64,000 bases of DNA from Phenylobacterium sp. (GTDB taxonomy: Bacteria; Pseudomonadota; Alphaproteobacteria; Caulobacterales; Caulobacteraceae): contig NZ_JAUSCJ010000004.1 of the NCBI RefSeq assembly GCF_030651185.1, positions 1 to 64,000 on the forward strand, written 5' to 3'. Of this stretch, positions 33,327 to 43,806 are shown piece after piece. Position 1 is the stretch's first letter. Each line of letters opens with the position of its first letter. A model generated the notes under the pieces. The model was not told where the DNA came from and made no database searches. It saw only the letters and a program-made list of their open reading frames with translations. Position numbers and translations under genes: made by a program.

Positions 33327-34750
33327 TTCATCATCTCGCGGACATCGACGATGTGGCCGGCGATGGCGGCGGCCGCGGCCATGGCCGGGCTCATCAGGTG
33401 GGTGCGTCCGCCCCGGCCCTGGCGGCCCTCGAAGTTGCGGTTGGAGGTCGAGGCGCAGCGTTCCCCCGGCGCCAGGCGGTCGGGGTTCATCCCTAAGCAC
33501 ATCGAACAGCCCGGCTCGCGCCAGTCGAAGCCCGCGGCCTTGAAGATGGCGTCCAGGCCTTCTTCTTCCGCCTGTTCCTTCACCAGGCCCGAGCCCGGCA
33601 CCACCATGGCCCGCACGTGGGGCGCCACCAGGCGGCCGTTTAGGAAGGCGTGCTGGGCCACAGCAGCGGCGGACCTCAGGTCCTCGATGCGGCTGTTGGT
33701 GCAGGAGCCGATGAAGACCACGTCGACCTTGGCCTCGGTGATCGGCTGGCCAGCGGTGAGGCCCATATAGTCCAGGGCCCGCTCGGCGGAGATCCGCTTG
33801 TCGGGGGTGGCGAAGCTTTCGGGCGCCGGCACGTTTCCGGTCACCGCCACCACATCCTCAGGGCTGGTGCCCCAGGTGACGGTGGGGGCGATATCGGCGG
33901 CGTCCAGCACCACCTCGCGGTCGAACACCGCGTTGTCGTCGGTGAAGAAGGTCTTCCAGTGGGCCAGCGCCATCTCCCAGGCCGCGCCCTTCGGCGTGGC
34001 CGGACGGCCCACCATGTAGTCGAAGGTGGTCTGGTCGGGGGCCACGAGACCGGCCCGCGCCCCGGCCTCGATGGCCAGGTTGCACAGCGTCATGCGGCCT
34101 TCCATGGACAGGCCACGGATCGCCTCGCCGGCATATTCGATCACCGAGCCGGTGCCGCCGGCCGTGCCGATGACGCCGACGATGGCCAGCGCGAAGTCCT
34201 TGGCGCCGACGCCGGGACCCGGCGTCCCGTTGACGGTGACCCGCAGGTTCTTCGACTTCTTCTGGCGCAGGGTCTGGGTGGCCAGGACGTGCTCGACCTC
34301 CGAGGTGCCGATGCCCTGGGCGAGCGCCCCGAAGGCGCCGTGGGTCGAGGTGTGGCTGTCGCCGCAGACGATGGTCATGCCCGGCTGGGTGCGGCCCTGC
34401 TCAGGCCCCACCACGTGGACGATGCCGTTGCGGATATCGCCCATCGGGAAGAACTCGATGCCTGCGTCCTTGACGTTGCGCTCCAGGGTCTGGAGCTGCA
34501 GCCGCGCCTCCTCGTCGGCCACCGCGCCGACGCCGAGCGCCTGGCCCTCGGTCGGCACATTGTGGTCGGCCACCGCCAGCGTGCGGTCGGGACGGCGCAC
34601 GGGGCGGCCCGCCGCGCGAAGGCCGGCGAAGGCCTGGGGCGTCGTCACCTCGTGGATCAGGTGCAGGTCGATATAGAGGATCGCCTCGCCGTCTTGCTCC
34701 GCAACGACGTGAGCGTCCCAGATCTTGTCATAAAGGGTCTTGCCGGACAT
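33323..34750 (-). CDS. leuC: 3-isopropylmalate dehydratase large subunit
   Basis: [41 protein letters not shown]...[20 protein letters not shown]. Confidence 0.97.
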   Translation of the reverse strand: MSGKTLYDKIWDAHVVAEQDGEAILYIDLHLIHEVTTPQAFAGLRAAGRPVRRPDRTLAVADHNVPTEGQALGVGAVADEEARLQLQTLERNVKDAGIEFFPMGDIRNGIVHVVGPEQGRTQPGMTIVCGDSHTSTHGAFGALAQGIGTSEVEHVLATQTLRQKKSKNLRVTVNGTPGPGVGAKDFALAIVGVIGTAGGTGSVIEYAGEAIRGLSMEGRMTLCNLAIEAGARAGLVAPDQTTFDYMVGRPATPKGAAWEMALAHWKTFFTDDNAVFDREVVLDAADIAPTVTWGTSPEDVVAVTGNVPAPESFATPDKRISAERALDYMGLTAGQPITEAKVDVVFIGSCTNSRIEDLRSAAAVAQHAFLNGRLVAPHVRAMVVPGSGLVKEQAEEEGLDAIFKAAGFDWREPGCSMCLGMNPDRLAPGERCASTSNRNFEGRQGRGGRTHLMSPAMAAAAAIAGHIVDVREMMK

Positions 34751-34829
34751 GGGCGGCATGTAGGGTCGCAGGGGGGCGTAAGTCCAGCGTCCCGCGACGA
34801 ATTCCCGCGAGGCCGCGCAAGGATTTGCC

Positions 34830-35807
34830 TCAGGCTGCGGCTTTTTGGTCGCTTGGGAGGCAACCTTGACCCTGAAGCGCGACCCTAAGCGCCGTTTCGA
34901 GGGGGGTGTGGGGCTCCGCGCCGAGGGTTTTCACCAGCTTGGCGTTGTCCAGCAGGACAGTGTTGTCCCAGAGGTAGCGCATCTCGACGAGCTCGCGCAG
35001 CATCTCCACGAAGGGCGCCAGGGCGCGCAGGGCCAGCCACGGGAAGCGCTTCACGACAAGCCTGCGCCCCGCCACCCGCTCCAGGCCCGCGATCATCTCG
35101 TCGCCGGTGAGCTGATGCCCGCCGAACTGGTAGGCCGCGACGTCCGGCAGGGTCGCCTCGATCTCCGCCAGCCGGGCCATGGTCTCGGCGAGGTCGGGCA
35201 GATAGGCCCAGGCGTGACGGATCTCGCGGGGGCCGGGATAGCTGACGCTCTTCAGCGGCTTGTCCTTGGCCACCAGGCCCTCGGTCAGGAAGGAGCTGGC
35301 GCTGACCGGGCCGAAGAAGTCGCCGGCCCGGACGATGATCGTCCGCACCCCGGCGGTCGCCAGACGCCTTTCCATCGCCACCCGGATCGCGCCCTTGCGG
35401 GTCCTGGGATTCTGCGGCGCGTCCTCCGCCATCATCGGGAAGACGTCGGGGCCGTAGTTGTAGACATTGCCCGGGAAGATGATCCGCGCGCCCGTCGCCT
35501 GGGCCGCCGCGATGGTGGCCTCCAGCATCGGGACGGCCAGGCCTGCCCAATTCTTGTAGCCGGGCGGATTGGCGCCATGGACGATGACGCGCGCGCCGCG
35601 CGCCGCCGCCGTGACATCCGCGCCCGACATGGCGTCGCCCTTCACCCACTCGACGGCCTCAAGATCCACCGCCTCGCGGGCGGCCCGGGCCGGGTCGCGA
35701 TGCAGGCCGCGCACATGCCAGCCATGGGCCAGCAGGGCGGCGGCGACCTCGCCACCCACCGATCCCGTCGCCCCAATCACCAGTGCGGTCTTGTCTGAAG
35801 TCGCCAT
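34830..35807 (-). CDS. NAD(P)-dependent epimerase/dehydratase
   Basis: [31 protein letters not shown]. Confidence 0.88.
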   Translation of the reverse strand: MATSDKTALVIGATGSVGGEVAAALLAHGWHVRGLHRDPARAAREAVDLEAVEWVKGDAMSGADVTAAARGARVIVHGANPPGYKNWAGLAVPMLEATIAAAQATGARIIFPGNVYNYGPDVFPMMAEDAPQNPRTRKGAIRVAMERRLATAGVRTIIVRAGDFFGPVSASSFLTEGLVAKDKPLKSVSYPGPREIRHAWAYLPDLAETMARLAEIEATLPDVAAYQFGGHQLTGDEMIAGLERVAGRRLVVKRFPWLALRALAPFVEMLRELVEMRYLWDNTVLLDNAKLVKTLGAEPHTPLETALRVALQGQGCLPSDQKAAA

Positions 35808-35897
35808 GTCGCCATCTCCTTGGAAGCGACGCCAAGATCGACCCCGGGGAGCTCAGACGAAATTGCGGATATCTGTGACTCAGCTATTCATAAGCGC

Positions 35898-36794
35898 ATG
35901 AGCGATCCGACCTGGGACCTGTACCAGAGCCTCCACGCCGTCCTGCAGGCGGGCAGCCTGTCGGCGGCGTCGCGTTCCCGTGGCCTGACCCAGCCCACCA
36001 TCGGCCGTCACATCGAGACCCTGGAGCAGCAGCTGGGCGCGCCGCTGTTCCTGCGCAGCCCCCGCGGCCTGACCCCCACCGACCTGGCCGTCAGCCTCAA
36101 GGCCCACCTTGAGGAGATGCACGCCGCCGCCGCCGCCGCCGCGCGCGACGCCTCGGGGTCGGCCGACAGCGAGAAGGGCTCCGTCCGCATCGCCGCCAGC
36201 CTGATTGTCGGCGTCGAGGTCCTGCCGCAGATCCTGGCCGGCTTCATGGAGCAGCATCCGGACATCGCCATCGAACTGGTGCTGTCCAACAAGATCGAGG
36301 ATCTGTCGCGCCGCGACGCCGACATCGCCGTGCGCATGGCCCGCCCGACCCAGGGCGCTCTGGTGGCCCGCAAGGTCGGCATGCTCGGGGTCGGCTTCTA
36401 CGCCACTCGGGGTTATCTGGACCGACGTGGGACGCCAGAGAGCCTCGAGGACCTGGAGAACCACATCATCATCGGCTTTGATCGGGAACGCCCGCCCCTG
36501 GAGGCGCTGACCAACATCGAATTTCCCCGCCCCATCACCCGCGAGATCTTCAATTTCCGCACCGACGACGACGCCGCCCAGATCTCGGCGATCCGGGCCG
36601 GCATGGGGATCGGCGGCGTCCAGCATCAGATCGCCCGCCGCGACGGTCTGGTCCCGGTGCTCTCCAACGCCTTCTCCTTCCAGCTGGAATGCTGGATCGC
36701 CATGCACGAGAACCTGAAGGGCAGCCGGCGCATGCGGCTGATGTTCGACCACCTTGTGGCCGGGTTCGGCGAGTATCTGAGCCCGGGCCGGTGA
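35898..36794 (+). CDS. LysR-family transcriptional regulator
   Basis: LHAVLQAGSLSAASRSRGLTQPTIGRHIETLEQQLGAPLFLRSPRGLTPT; divergent from 34830-35807. Confidence 0.93.
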   Translation: MSDPTWDLYQSLHAVLQAGSLSAASRSRGLTQPTIGRHIETLEQQLGAPLFLRSPRGLTPTDLAVSLKAHLEEMHAAAAAAARDASGSADSEKGSVRIAASLIVGVEVLPQILAGFMEQHPDIAIELVLSNKIEDLSRRDADIAVRMARPTQGALVARKVGMLGVGFYATRGYLDRRGTPESLEDLENHIIIGFDRERPPLEALTNIEFPRPITREIFNFRTDDDAAQISAIRAGMGIGGVQHQIARRDGLVPVLSNAFSFQLECWIAMHENLKGSRRMRLMFDHLVAGFGEYLSPGR

Positions 36795-37186
36795 GCCTGT
36801 CGGGCGGCTGCCTCTGCGGCCAGGTCCGCTATGAGGCGCGGGGTCGGGCGCTGAACGTTCGGTGCTACCACTGCACCCTTTGCCGGAAGGCCAATAGCGC
36901 GCCGTTCTTCGCCCGCGCCATGTTCGCCGCCGGCGACATCACCCTGACCGGCGAGACCCTGGACTACCCGACGTCGGACCGCGTCATGCGCCGCTCCTGC
37001 GCCAGCTGCGGGACCCTGGTCTTCGCCCAGCCCAAGGACTCGCCAGCCCGCATCGCCATCAGCCTGCCGACCCTCGACGACCCGAACGCTCTGGCCCCCG
37101 AGATGCACATCTTCACGAGCACCAAATTGGCTTGGCTGAAACTGGACGACGGCTTGCCGCAATATCTGGAGAGGCCCCCCGCATGA
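36791..37186 (+). CDS. GFA-family (glutathione-dependent formaldehyde-activating enzyme-like) protein
   Basis: SGGCLCGQVRYEA...CYHCTLCRKANSAPF; GTG start. Confidence 0.9.
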   Translation: MSLSGGCLCGQVRYEARGRALNVRCYHCTLCRKANSAPFFARAMFAAGDITLTGETLDYPTSDRVMRRSCASCGTLVFAQPKDSPARIAISLPTLDDPNALAPEMHIFTSTKLAWLKLDDGLPQYLERPPA

Positions 37187-37653
37187 GCCGTCTGCCGACC
37201 TTCCCCATCGAGGGCGGCTGCGCCTGCGGGGCCCTCCGCTACCGGCTGAACGCGCCGCCGATCGCGGTCTATACCTGCCACTGCGCCGACTGCCAGTCGC
37301 TGACCGGCAGCGCCTTTTCCATGGCCATGCCGGTGCTGCGCAAGGACTTCGAGATCACCAAGGGCAAGCCGGCCAACTGGCCGCGCCAGGCGGCGTCCGG
37401 GACGGTGATCCCTCAGCGCTTCTGCCCCGACTGTGGCGTGCGGGTGTTCACCGAGCCGCCCGGCGGGCCGCATTCCCTGACGATCCGGCCGGGAACCCTG
37501 GACGACACCAGCTGGCTGCACCCGGTCTCGGCCTTCTGGGTCTCCAGCGCCCAGCCCTGGGTGACCTTCGACGGGGACGTCCTGCAGTATGAGACCCAGC
37601 CCACCGACTTCGTCCCGGTGATGCAGGCGTGGAAGGCGTGGGTGGAGGGCTGA
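37183..37653 (+). CDS. GFA-family protein, tandem paralogue
   Basis: EGGCACGALRYRL...CHCADCQSLTGSAFSM...RFCPDCGVRVF. Confidence 0.9.
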   Translation: MSRLPTFPIEGGCACGALRYRLNAPPIAVYTCHCADCQSLTGSAFSMAMPVLRKDFEITKGKPANWPRQAASGTVIPQRFCPDCGVRVFTEPPGGPHSLTIRPGTLDDTSWLHPVSAFWVSSAQPWVTFDGDVLQYETQPTDFVPVMQAWKAWVEG

Positions 37654-37662
37654 AACGAAAAC

Positions 37663-37686
37663 GGCGGCCCTGTCGCCAGGGCCGCC
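37663..37686. terminator. Bidirectional hairpin between GFA gene and rplS
   Basis: ggcggccct-gtcgcc-agggccgcc in a convergent gap. Confidence 0.75.
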
Positions 37687-37712
37687 GCTTGAAACTCGTA
37701 AAGTCCGAAGAC

Positions 37713-38126
37713 TTAGTCTTCGACGGTTTCCGCCGGGGTGACGGTTTCCGGCTTGGCCGCGCCGCCGGTGTAGGAGCGTTCGGCGATCCGGGCCGACTTC
37801 CCGCGACGGTCGCGCAGATAATAGAGCTTGGCGCGACGCACGACGCCGCGACGCTTCACCTCGATGGACTCGATCATCGGCGAGTGGGTCGGGAACACGC
37901 GTTCCACGCCTTCGCCGAAGGAGATCTTGCGGACGGTGAAGCTCTCGTTGATGCCGCCGCCCTGACGGGCGATGCAGACACCTTCATAGGCCTGGACGCG
38001 CTCGCGCTCGCCTTCCTTGATCTTCACGTTGACGCGAAGGGTGTCGCCGGCTTGGAATTCGGGAATCTTGCGGGTGGCGAGAAGGCGGTTGCGCTCTTCG
38101 TCTTCCAGCTGCTGGATGATGTTCAT
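37713..38126 (-). CDS. rplS: 50S ribosomal protein L19
   Basis: [54 protein letters not shown]. Confidence 0.98.
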   Translation of the reverse strand: MNIIQQLEDEERNRLLATRKIPEFQAGDTLRVNVKIKEGERERVQAYEGVCIARQGGGINESFTVRKISFGEGVERVFPTHSPMIESIEVKRRGVVRRAKLYYLRDRRGKSARIAERSYTGGAAKPETVTPAETVED

Positions 38127-38152
38127 CTAAGTCGTCCTCTAGGTCTTCGGGC

Positions 38153-38863
38153 TTAATCGCCCTTTGGCTGTTGATTGGCGGTTCGCCGCGCCCACAAGTC
38201 CGGCCGCTGCTTCCGCGTCGTCTCTTCGCGCTGCTCAGCCCGCCATTTCCGCACCAGGGCGTGATGGCCGCTCAGCAGCACCTCGGGGATATCCAGGCCT
38301 TCGAACGTCCGCGGTCGCGTATATTGCGGACCTTCGAGGAGCCCGTCCTCGAAGCTTTCTTCACTCAAGCTCTCGGCCTGCCCCAACACACCAGGGACCA
38401 GCCGCACGCACGCCTCGATCGTCACCAGAGCCGCCGCCTCGCCACCGGCGAGCACCGCGTCGCCGACGGCGACCTCCTCGAACCCGCGCGCGTCAAGCAC
38501 CCGCTGGTCCACCCCCTCGAACCGGCCGGCCAGGACGATCAGTCCAGGCCCGTCAGCCCACTTTTTTACCCTCGCCTGGGTCAGGGGCTGACCCCGGGCG
38601 CTCATGTACAAAAGCGGCCGTCCTCGCCGCTCCACGCTGTCCAGCGCAGAGGCGATGACGTCCGCTCGCATCACCTGTCCCGGGCCGCCACCCGCAGGGG
38701 TGTCGTCCAGGAAGCCGCGCTTATCCTTGGAAAATCCCCGAATGTCCACTGTTTCCAAGGACCAGAGCCCCTGCTCGCGCCAGGCCGTGCCGATCAGCGA
38801 AACGCCGAGCGGGCCCGGAAAGGCCTCGGGAAACATGGTCAGGACGGTGGCGTCGAAGGACAT
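38153..38863 (-). CDS. trmD: tRNA (guanine37-N1)-methyltransferase
   Basis: TVLTMFPEAFPGPLGVSLIGTAW...DDTPAGGGPGQVMRADVI...GRFEGVDQRVLDARGFEEVAVGDAVLAGGE. Confidence 0.97.
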   Translation of the reverse strand: MSFDATVLTMFPEAFPGPLGVSLIGTAWREQGLWSLETVDIRGFSKDKRGFLDDTPAGGGPGQVMRADVIASALDSVERRGRPLLYMSARGQPLTQARVKKWADGPGLIVLAGRFEGVDQRVLDARGFEEVAVGDAVLAGGEAAALVTIEACVRLVPGVLGQAESLSEESFEDGLLEGPQYTRPRTFEGLDIPEVLLSGHHALVRKWRAEQREETTRKQRPDLWARRTANQQPKGD

Positions 38864-38970
38864 CTGCGGCTTTTGGACTATCGGGCCGCGTAATTCTACC
38901 GCCTTGCCCGAGCGCCGCTATGGGCCTAATCCGTCGCCTTTCGCACTTGCAGCATATTTCGAGACGCATA

Positions 38971-39837
38971 ATGGACACCCCCGAGAGCCTGCCCGAGACC
39001 CTGTCGCTGGAACGCCTGGAGCTGAACCTGTTCCGGGGCGTCAGCCCGTCCATGGGACCGGGCCGCATCTTCGGTGGCCAGGTGATCGCCCAATCCCTGC
39101 TGGCAGCCTACGAGACGGTCGAGGACCGGGTCTGCCACTCGCTGCATTGCTACTTCATCCGGCCGGGCGATCCCCGCGTGCCCATCGTCTTCGACGTGGA
39201 CCGGTCGCGCGATGGCGGCACCTTCACCACGCGCCGCGTGGTGGCCATCCAGAACGGCAAGCAGATCTTCAACCTCGCCGCCTCCTTCCAGGTGGTGGAG
39301 GACGGCTTTGAACACCAGATCCCGATGCCCGAGGTCCCCGGCCCCGAGGACCTGGAGGACGACTCCGTCAAGCAGCGCAAGATGATGGAGAAGGCGCCCG
39401 AGGCGATGCGCAAGATGATGTCGCGCCCGCGGCCCATCGAGATGCGCTCGGTCGGCCCGTCGTCCTGGACAAAGGGCCCCAAGCCTGCCGAGAACAGCGT
39501 CTGGTTCCGCGCCACCGCCCCGATCGGGACCGATCCGCACATGCACCAGGTGATCATGGCCTATGCGTCGGACATGAACATGCTGTCGACGGCGATGCGG
39601 CCGCACCGGGTCGAGTGGCAGACGCCTGGCCTGCAGTCGGCCAGCCTCGACCACGCCATGTGGTTCCACAAGCCGTCGAACTTCAACGAATGGCACCTGT
39701 ACCACCAGGACAGCCCCTCGGCCTCGGGTGGGCGCGGCTTCGTGCGCGGCTCGATCTATGACCAGAAGGGCGAGCTGGTCGCCTCGGTCACCCAGGAAGG
39801 TCTCATTCGGATGAAGAAGCCGGAAGAGAAGGCCTGA
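38971..39837 (+). CDS. tesB: Acyl-CoA thioesterase II
   Basis: LELNLFRGVSPSMGPGRIFGGQVIAQSLLAA...HSLHCYFIRPGDPRVPIVFDVDRSRDGGTF. Confidence 0.93.
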   Translation: MDTPESLPETLSLERLELNLFRGVSPSMGPGRIFGGQVIAQSLLAAYETVEDRVCHSLHCYFIRPGDPRVPIVFDVDRSRDGGTFTTRRVVAIQNGKQIFNLAASFQVVEDGFEHQIPMPEVPGPEDLEDDSVKQRKMMEKAPEAMRKMMSRPRPIEMRSVGPSSWTKGPKPAENSVWFRATAPIGTDPHMHQVIMAYASDMNMLSTAMRPHRVEWQTPGLQSASLDHAMWFHKPSNFNEWHLYHQDSPSASGGRGFVRGSIYDQKGELVASVTQEGLIRMKKPEEKA

Positions 39838-39877
39838 TCCAACCTTCTCCCGCAAGGGGAGAAGGACGCGCTCTTGC

Positions 39878-40516
39878 CTAGGCCTTCGTATCCACCGCCT
39901 CGCCGTCGTGGGAGGTGTCGTGCGAGACGTCGTTGGCGGCGTAGGGGTTGGCCGGACCGCCCGCGGGCTCACCGGCCGCGGCGCTCGGACCCGTCGAGCC
40001 CTTGGCGGCCACCACCACCATGGCCGGGCGGATCAACCGGCCCAGCAACTCGTAACCCGGTTGCAGCACCTGAATAACCCCGCCGGCGCCGACCTCGGTG
40101 GAGGGCTGCTCCATCATGGCCTGGTGCTGGTGCGGGTCGAACTTCACGCCCTTCTCGGGCTCGATCTTCTTCAGGCCATTGGTCTCAAAGGCGGTCTGCA
40201 GCGACTTGGCGGTCATTTCGACGCCGACGACGAAGGTCTTCACCACCGAGTCGGCGCTGTCGGCCGGCGCGGCGGCCAGGGCGCGCGACAGGTTGTCGGC
40301 GGCGGCCAGAAGGTCCTTGCCGAACTTCTGGATGGCGTAGGCCCGCGCGTCATTGGCCTCGCGCTCGGCGCGCCGGCGGGTGTTCTCCGCCTCGGCGGCG
40401 TAGCGCAGCACCTGTTCCTTCAGCGCCTTGTTCTCTGTGGTCAGGGCCTCGATATGGTCGATCGCCGCATCGGCGATGTCGTTGACGGCGTCGGCCGGCG
40501 TTTGATCGTCGGACAT
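39878..40516 (-). CDS. grpE: Nucleotide exchange factor GrpE
   Basis: YAAEAENTRRRAEREANDARAYAIQKFGKDLLAAADNLSRAL...GVKFDPHQHQAMMEQPS. Confidence 0.96.
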   Translation of the reverse strand: MSDDQTPADAVNDIADAAIDHIEALTTENKALKEQVLRYAAEAENTRRRAEREANDARAYAIQKFGKDLLAAADNLSRALAAAPADSADSVVKTFVVGVEMTAKSLQTAFETNGLKKIEPEKGVKFDPHQHQAMMEQPSTEVGAGGVIQVLQPGYELLGRLIRPAMVVVAAKGSTGPSAAAGEPAGGPANPYAANDVSHDTSHDGEAVDTKA

Positions 40517-40518
40517 GT

Positions 40519-41595
40519 TCAATCCTTCACGCGTTCTCGGACCTGGGACAGCACGCGGGCGGTATAGTCCACCAGCGGGATGACCCGGGCATAGTTTAGC
40601 CGGGCGGGACCGATCACGCCGATCGCGCCCAACACCTTCTGTTTGCCCGTCATATAGGGCGCGGCGATCACGGCGGAACCCGAAAGCGAAAACAGCCGCG
40701 TTTCGGCCCCGATGAAGATGCGCACGCCCTGGGCCTCGTTGACCCCGTCTAGCAGACCAATGAGCTGTTCCTTTTGCTCCAGATCATCAAACAGCATTCT
40801 AACGCGCTCGAGGTCGTCCAGGGTCTCCGGGTCGGCGAGGAGATTGCCGCGGCCACGCACGATCAGGGCGCGTTCGGCCACCTCGCCCCCGCCCCAGGCG
40901 GCCAGGCCATCCTCCACCAGCCGGGCGGCGGTCTCGTTGAGCTGCCGGCGGGCCACGTCCAGTTCGGTGCGCATCTCGCGGCCGGCCTCGGCCAGGGTCT
41001 TGCCGCGCAGCCGGGTGTTGAGGAAGTTCGACGCCTCCTGCAGGGCGCTCGGCGTCACCCCGGCGGTGAGCGCCATCAACCGGTTCTCCACCGCCCCGTC
41101 GTCGAACACCATGACCGCCAGCGCCTGGTCGGCCGACAGCGAGACGAACTCCACGTGCTTGACGCCGGCGTCGCGCACCGGGGTCACCACCACGCCGGCG
41201 CCCCCCGCCAAGCCGGACAGAATGGCGCTGGCCTCGTTGAGGGCGTCGTCGAAGGTCTGGCCGCGGCCGGTGAGCCGGTGCTCGATGGACCGCCGCTCCT
41301 CCTCGCCCACATCGCCGACCTCCATCAGGCCGTCGACGAACAGCCGCAGGCCGGCATGGGTCGGCAGCCGCCCGGCGCTGACATGGGGCGCCCCCAGTAG
41401 GCCGAGCTGGGTCAGGTCCTGCATGGTGTTGCGGATCGAGGCCGGCGACAGGTGGACCCCGCCCTTCGACAGGGTGCGCGACCCGACGGGATCGCCGGTT
41501 TCCAGATAGCTTTCCACCACGCGGCGGAAGATGTCGCGAGCGCGTTCGTCCAGCGCGGCCAGAGACGGGCCGCCGGTGAGCAGGGGATTGTTCAA
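40519..41595 (-). CDS. hrcA: Heat-inducible transcriptional repressor HrcA
   Basis: [48 protein letters not shown]. Confidence 0.97.
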   Translation of the reverse strand: MNNPLLTGGPSLAALDERARDIFRRVVESYLETGDPVGSRTLSKGGVHLSPASIRNTMQDLTQLGLLGAPHVSAGRLPTHAGLRLFVDGLMEVGDVGEEERRSIEHRLTGRGQTFDDALNEASAILSGLAGGAGVVVTPVRDAGVKHVEFVSLSADQALAVMVFDDGAVENRLMALTAGVTPSALQEASNFLNTRLRGKTLAEAGREMRTELDVARRQLNETAARLVEDGLAAWGGGEVAERALIVRGRGNLLADPETLDDLERVRMLFDDLEQKEQLIGLLDGVNEAQGVRIFIGAETRLFSLSGSAVIAAPYMTGKQKVLGAIGVIGPARLNYARVIPLVDYTARVLSQVRERVKD

Positions 41596-41688
41596 GAGCG
41601 GGTCAGAACCATGGACGGAACCTCTGTATTCTAGGATAAGCGCGACCCTCTGCGGCGCAAGACGTCGCGCTCATATCCGAGCCTTTCC

Positions 41689-42405
41689 ATGCGCCCTTCT
41701 GACCGTACGCCCGAACTGCTTCGCGCCGTGACCTTCGAAACCGGGGTCAACCGCTATGCGGAGGGCTCCTGCCTGATCACCTTTGGCCACACCAAGGTGC
41801 TGTGCACCGCCAGCGTCGAGGACCGGGTGCCGGGCTTCATGCGCGGCCGCGGCCAGGGCTGGGTGACCGCCGAGTACGGCATGCTGCCGCGCGCCACCCA
41901 CACCCGGGGCCGCCGCGAGGCCTCAGAGGGCAAGCAGTCGGGCCGCACCCAGGAAATCCAGCGGCTGATCGGCCGCTCGCTGCGGGCGGTGATCAATCCG
42001 GCGGCGCTGGGCGAACGGCAGATCTCCATCGACTGCGACGTCATCCAGGCCGACGGCGGCACCCGGACGGCCTCGATCACCGGCGCCTGGGTCGCCCTGC
42101 GGCTGGCGGTGAACTACCTGATGGAAGAGGGCCTGGTGACCACCGACCCGATCACCGACCAGGTCGCGGCCATCTCGTGTGGCATCTATAACGGCGTCCC
42201 GGTGCTGGACCTGGAGTACGAAGAGGACTCCAACGCCGAGGCCGACGCCAACTTCGTGCTGACCGGCTCCGGCGACATCGTCGAGATCCAGGCCACCGGC
42301 GAAAAGCGCGGCTTCAGCCAGGGCGAGTTCGAGGCCCTGTTCAGCCTGGCCCGCAAGGGGATCGGCGAACTCTGCGAGATGCAGATCGCCGCCAGCGGCA
42401 AGTAG
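41689..42405 (+). CDS. rph: Ribonuclease PH
   Basis: [73 protein letters not shown]. Confidence 0.98.
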   Translation: MRPSDRTPELLRAVTFETGVNRYAEGSCLITFGHTKVLCTASVEDRVPGFMRGRGQGWVTAEYGMLPRATHTRGRREASEGKQSGRTQEIQRLIGRSLRAVINPAALGERQISIDCDVIQADGGTRTASITGAWVALRLAVNYLMEEGLVTTDPITDQVAAISCGIYNGVPVLDLEYEEDSNAEADANFVLTGSGDIVEIQATGEKRGFSQGEFEALFSLARKGIGELCEMQIAASGK

Positions 42406-42414
42406 CGCACAGCA

Positions 42415-42446
42415 AAACGGGCGGCCCCGCGAGGGACCGCCCGTTT
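42415..42446. terminator. Rho-independent-like hairpin after rph
   Basis: aaacgggcgg...ccgcccgttt 10-bp arms. Confidence 0.75.
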
Positions 42447-42496
42447 CGAACGCTAAACCACGGACCCGGGGGGTGGGCCGTGGGGTACTGACTCTC

Positions 42497-42604
42497 TTAG
42501 AGACCGTTCAGCAGCTGACGGAAGGCCGAGGCGGGCAGGCGGGCCAGCTCTTCGGCGAAGGGGGCCATCAGGCGGTCGATCAGGCTTTCAATGGCGCGAG
42601 CCAT
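42497..42604 (-). CDS. Putative 35-aa small protein
   Basis: MARAIESLIDRLMAPFAEELARLPASAFRQLLNGL*; SD aaaggag upstream; below ORF-track cutoff. Confidence 0.5.
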   Translation of the reverse strand: MARAIESLIDRLMAPFAEELARLPASAFRQLLNGL

Positions 42605-42752
42605 GGGGAGCTCCTTTGTGCGATGCAGCAGAATGTTGCAGCGCATATAGGATCGAATTCCTTACCCCGCAACATCTAAACACCGCTCAGTCGGACTTTT
42701 TTGCACACGCGCGCACAGTTTTTCGTTGCGCTGCGTCATCACGCCGCCGTGT

Positions 42753-42995
42753 TCAGCCATCACCCTCGTCGTCGGGCAGATCGTCGGAGGGCCCGGCCTC
42801 GTAGTGCAACAGGTCGCCGGGCTGGCAGTCCAGCTCGCGGCACAGGGCCGCCAGGGTGGAGAACCGCACGGCGCGGGCCTTGCCGGTCTTGAGGATCGAC
42901 AGGTTGGCGATGGTGACGCCGACGCGGTCGGCGAGTTCGGTAAGCGACATGCGGCGTTCCAGCAGCACGCGGTCGAGCAGGACACGAATAGGCAT
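42753..42995 (-). CDS. XRE-type helix-turn-helix regulator (YozG-like)
   Basis: MPIRVLLDRVLLERRMSLTELADRVGVTIANLSILKTGKARAVRFSTLAALCRELDCQPGDLLHYE. Confidence 0.92.
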   Translation of the reverse strand: MPIRVLLDRVLLERRMSLTELADRVGVTIANLSILKTGKARAVRFSTLAALCRELDCQPGDLLHYEAGPSDDLPDDEGDG

Positions 42996-42997
42996 GA

Positions 42998-43528
42998 TCA
43001 GATCGTCAGCTCCGCTTCGCGGCGCAGGCGCGCGCCTTCGCGGAACACCTCGGCGAGGACAAACACCACCAGGACGGAGAACCAGGCCGTCAGGCTGAAA
43101 CCCTGGCTGCTCTTGGTCTGGGCCAGGTCGAGCCAGTCGCCGGCGAAGCGGACGGCGTAGCGCACCAGCTCCAGACTGCCGAGCGCCAGGCCGATCACCC
43201 GCAGGCGCAGCACATTGTCGGGGTGGAAGGGGTCTCCGGCCGTCAGGGTGGCGAAGATCTGGCGCAGCCGCGCCACGATCACCAGCAGGCCGGCCATGTA
43301 GAGGGCCGCAGCCAACAGACCGCCGGCCAGGACAGGACCTCGGCTGACCACGCTGGCGCCCTCGGCGCTCAGCGCCAGGCTGCCGATCAGGTCGGGATTG
43401 AAGCTCAGCAGCAGGGCGGCCAGCATCAGGACGCCGACGACGCCGATGCCGATCCACAGGGCCACATAGACCACGTCGAGGATGATCTTCAGGAAGCTCG
43501 AAACCGAGCCGGGCCCCAAGGCGCGCAT
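42998..43528 (-). CDS. DUF2975 membrane protein
   Basis: Four predicted TMs; GDPFHPDNVLRLRVIGLALGSLEL; directly upstream of the XRE gene, a known pairing. Confidence 0.85.
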   Translation of the reverse strand: MRALGPGSVSSFLKIILDVVYVALWIGIGVVGVLMLAALLLSFNPDLIGSLALSAEGASVVSRGPVLAGGLLAAALYMAGLLVIVARLRQIFATLTAGDPFHPDNVLRLRVIGLALGSLELVRYAVRFAGDWLDLAQTKSSQGFSLTAWFSVLVVFVLAEVFREGARLRREAELTI

Positions 43529-43609
43529 CAACTGTATCTCCCCGCTGGCGTGGCTCCGCCGCCAACGTGGCGGCTGGCGGCGGGAAGCATCTGACTTGAC
43601 CACCTCAGT

Positions 43610-43717
43610 CTAGCTGACCAGCGAGCCCGCCACCAAGGCCACCACGGGGAGGGCGGCGAGAACGATCACGACTTGCATCAGGGCGCGGTCCATCCAGGTC
43701 ACAACAGGCGAAAACAT
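43610..43717 (-). CDS. Putative 35-aa single-TM protein
   Basis: MFSPVVTWMDRALMQVVIVLAALPVVALVAGSLVS*; GGAG about 10 nt upstream. Confidence 0.45.
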   Translation of the reverse strand: MFSPVVTWMDRALMQVVIVLAALPVVALVAGSLVS

Positions 43718-43806
43718 GACTTCATCTCCAGGTTTGCGCCGGCTTGGCGACGCTGAGTGTGGTGGGCGGCCCGTCGCCGCCCGATGTCGATAGTCAATAT
43801 GGGCGC

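Noticed and set aside
41596-41688. CIRCE element upstream of hrcA
   Set aside because: No 9-9-9 TTAGCACTC-type inverted repeat seen.
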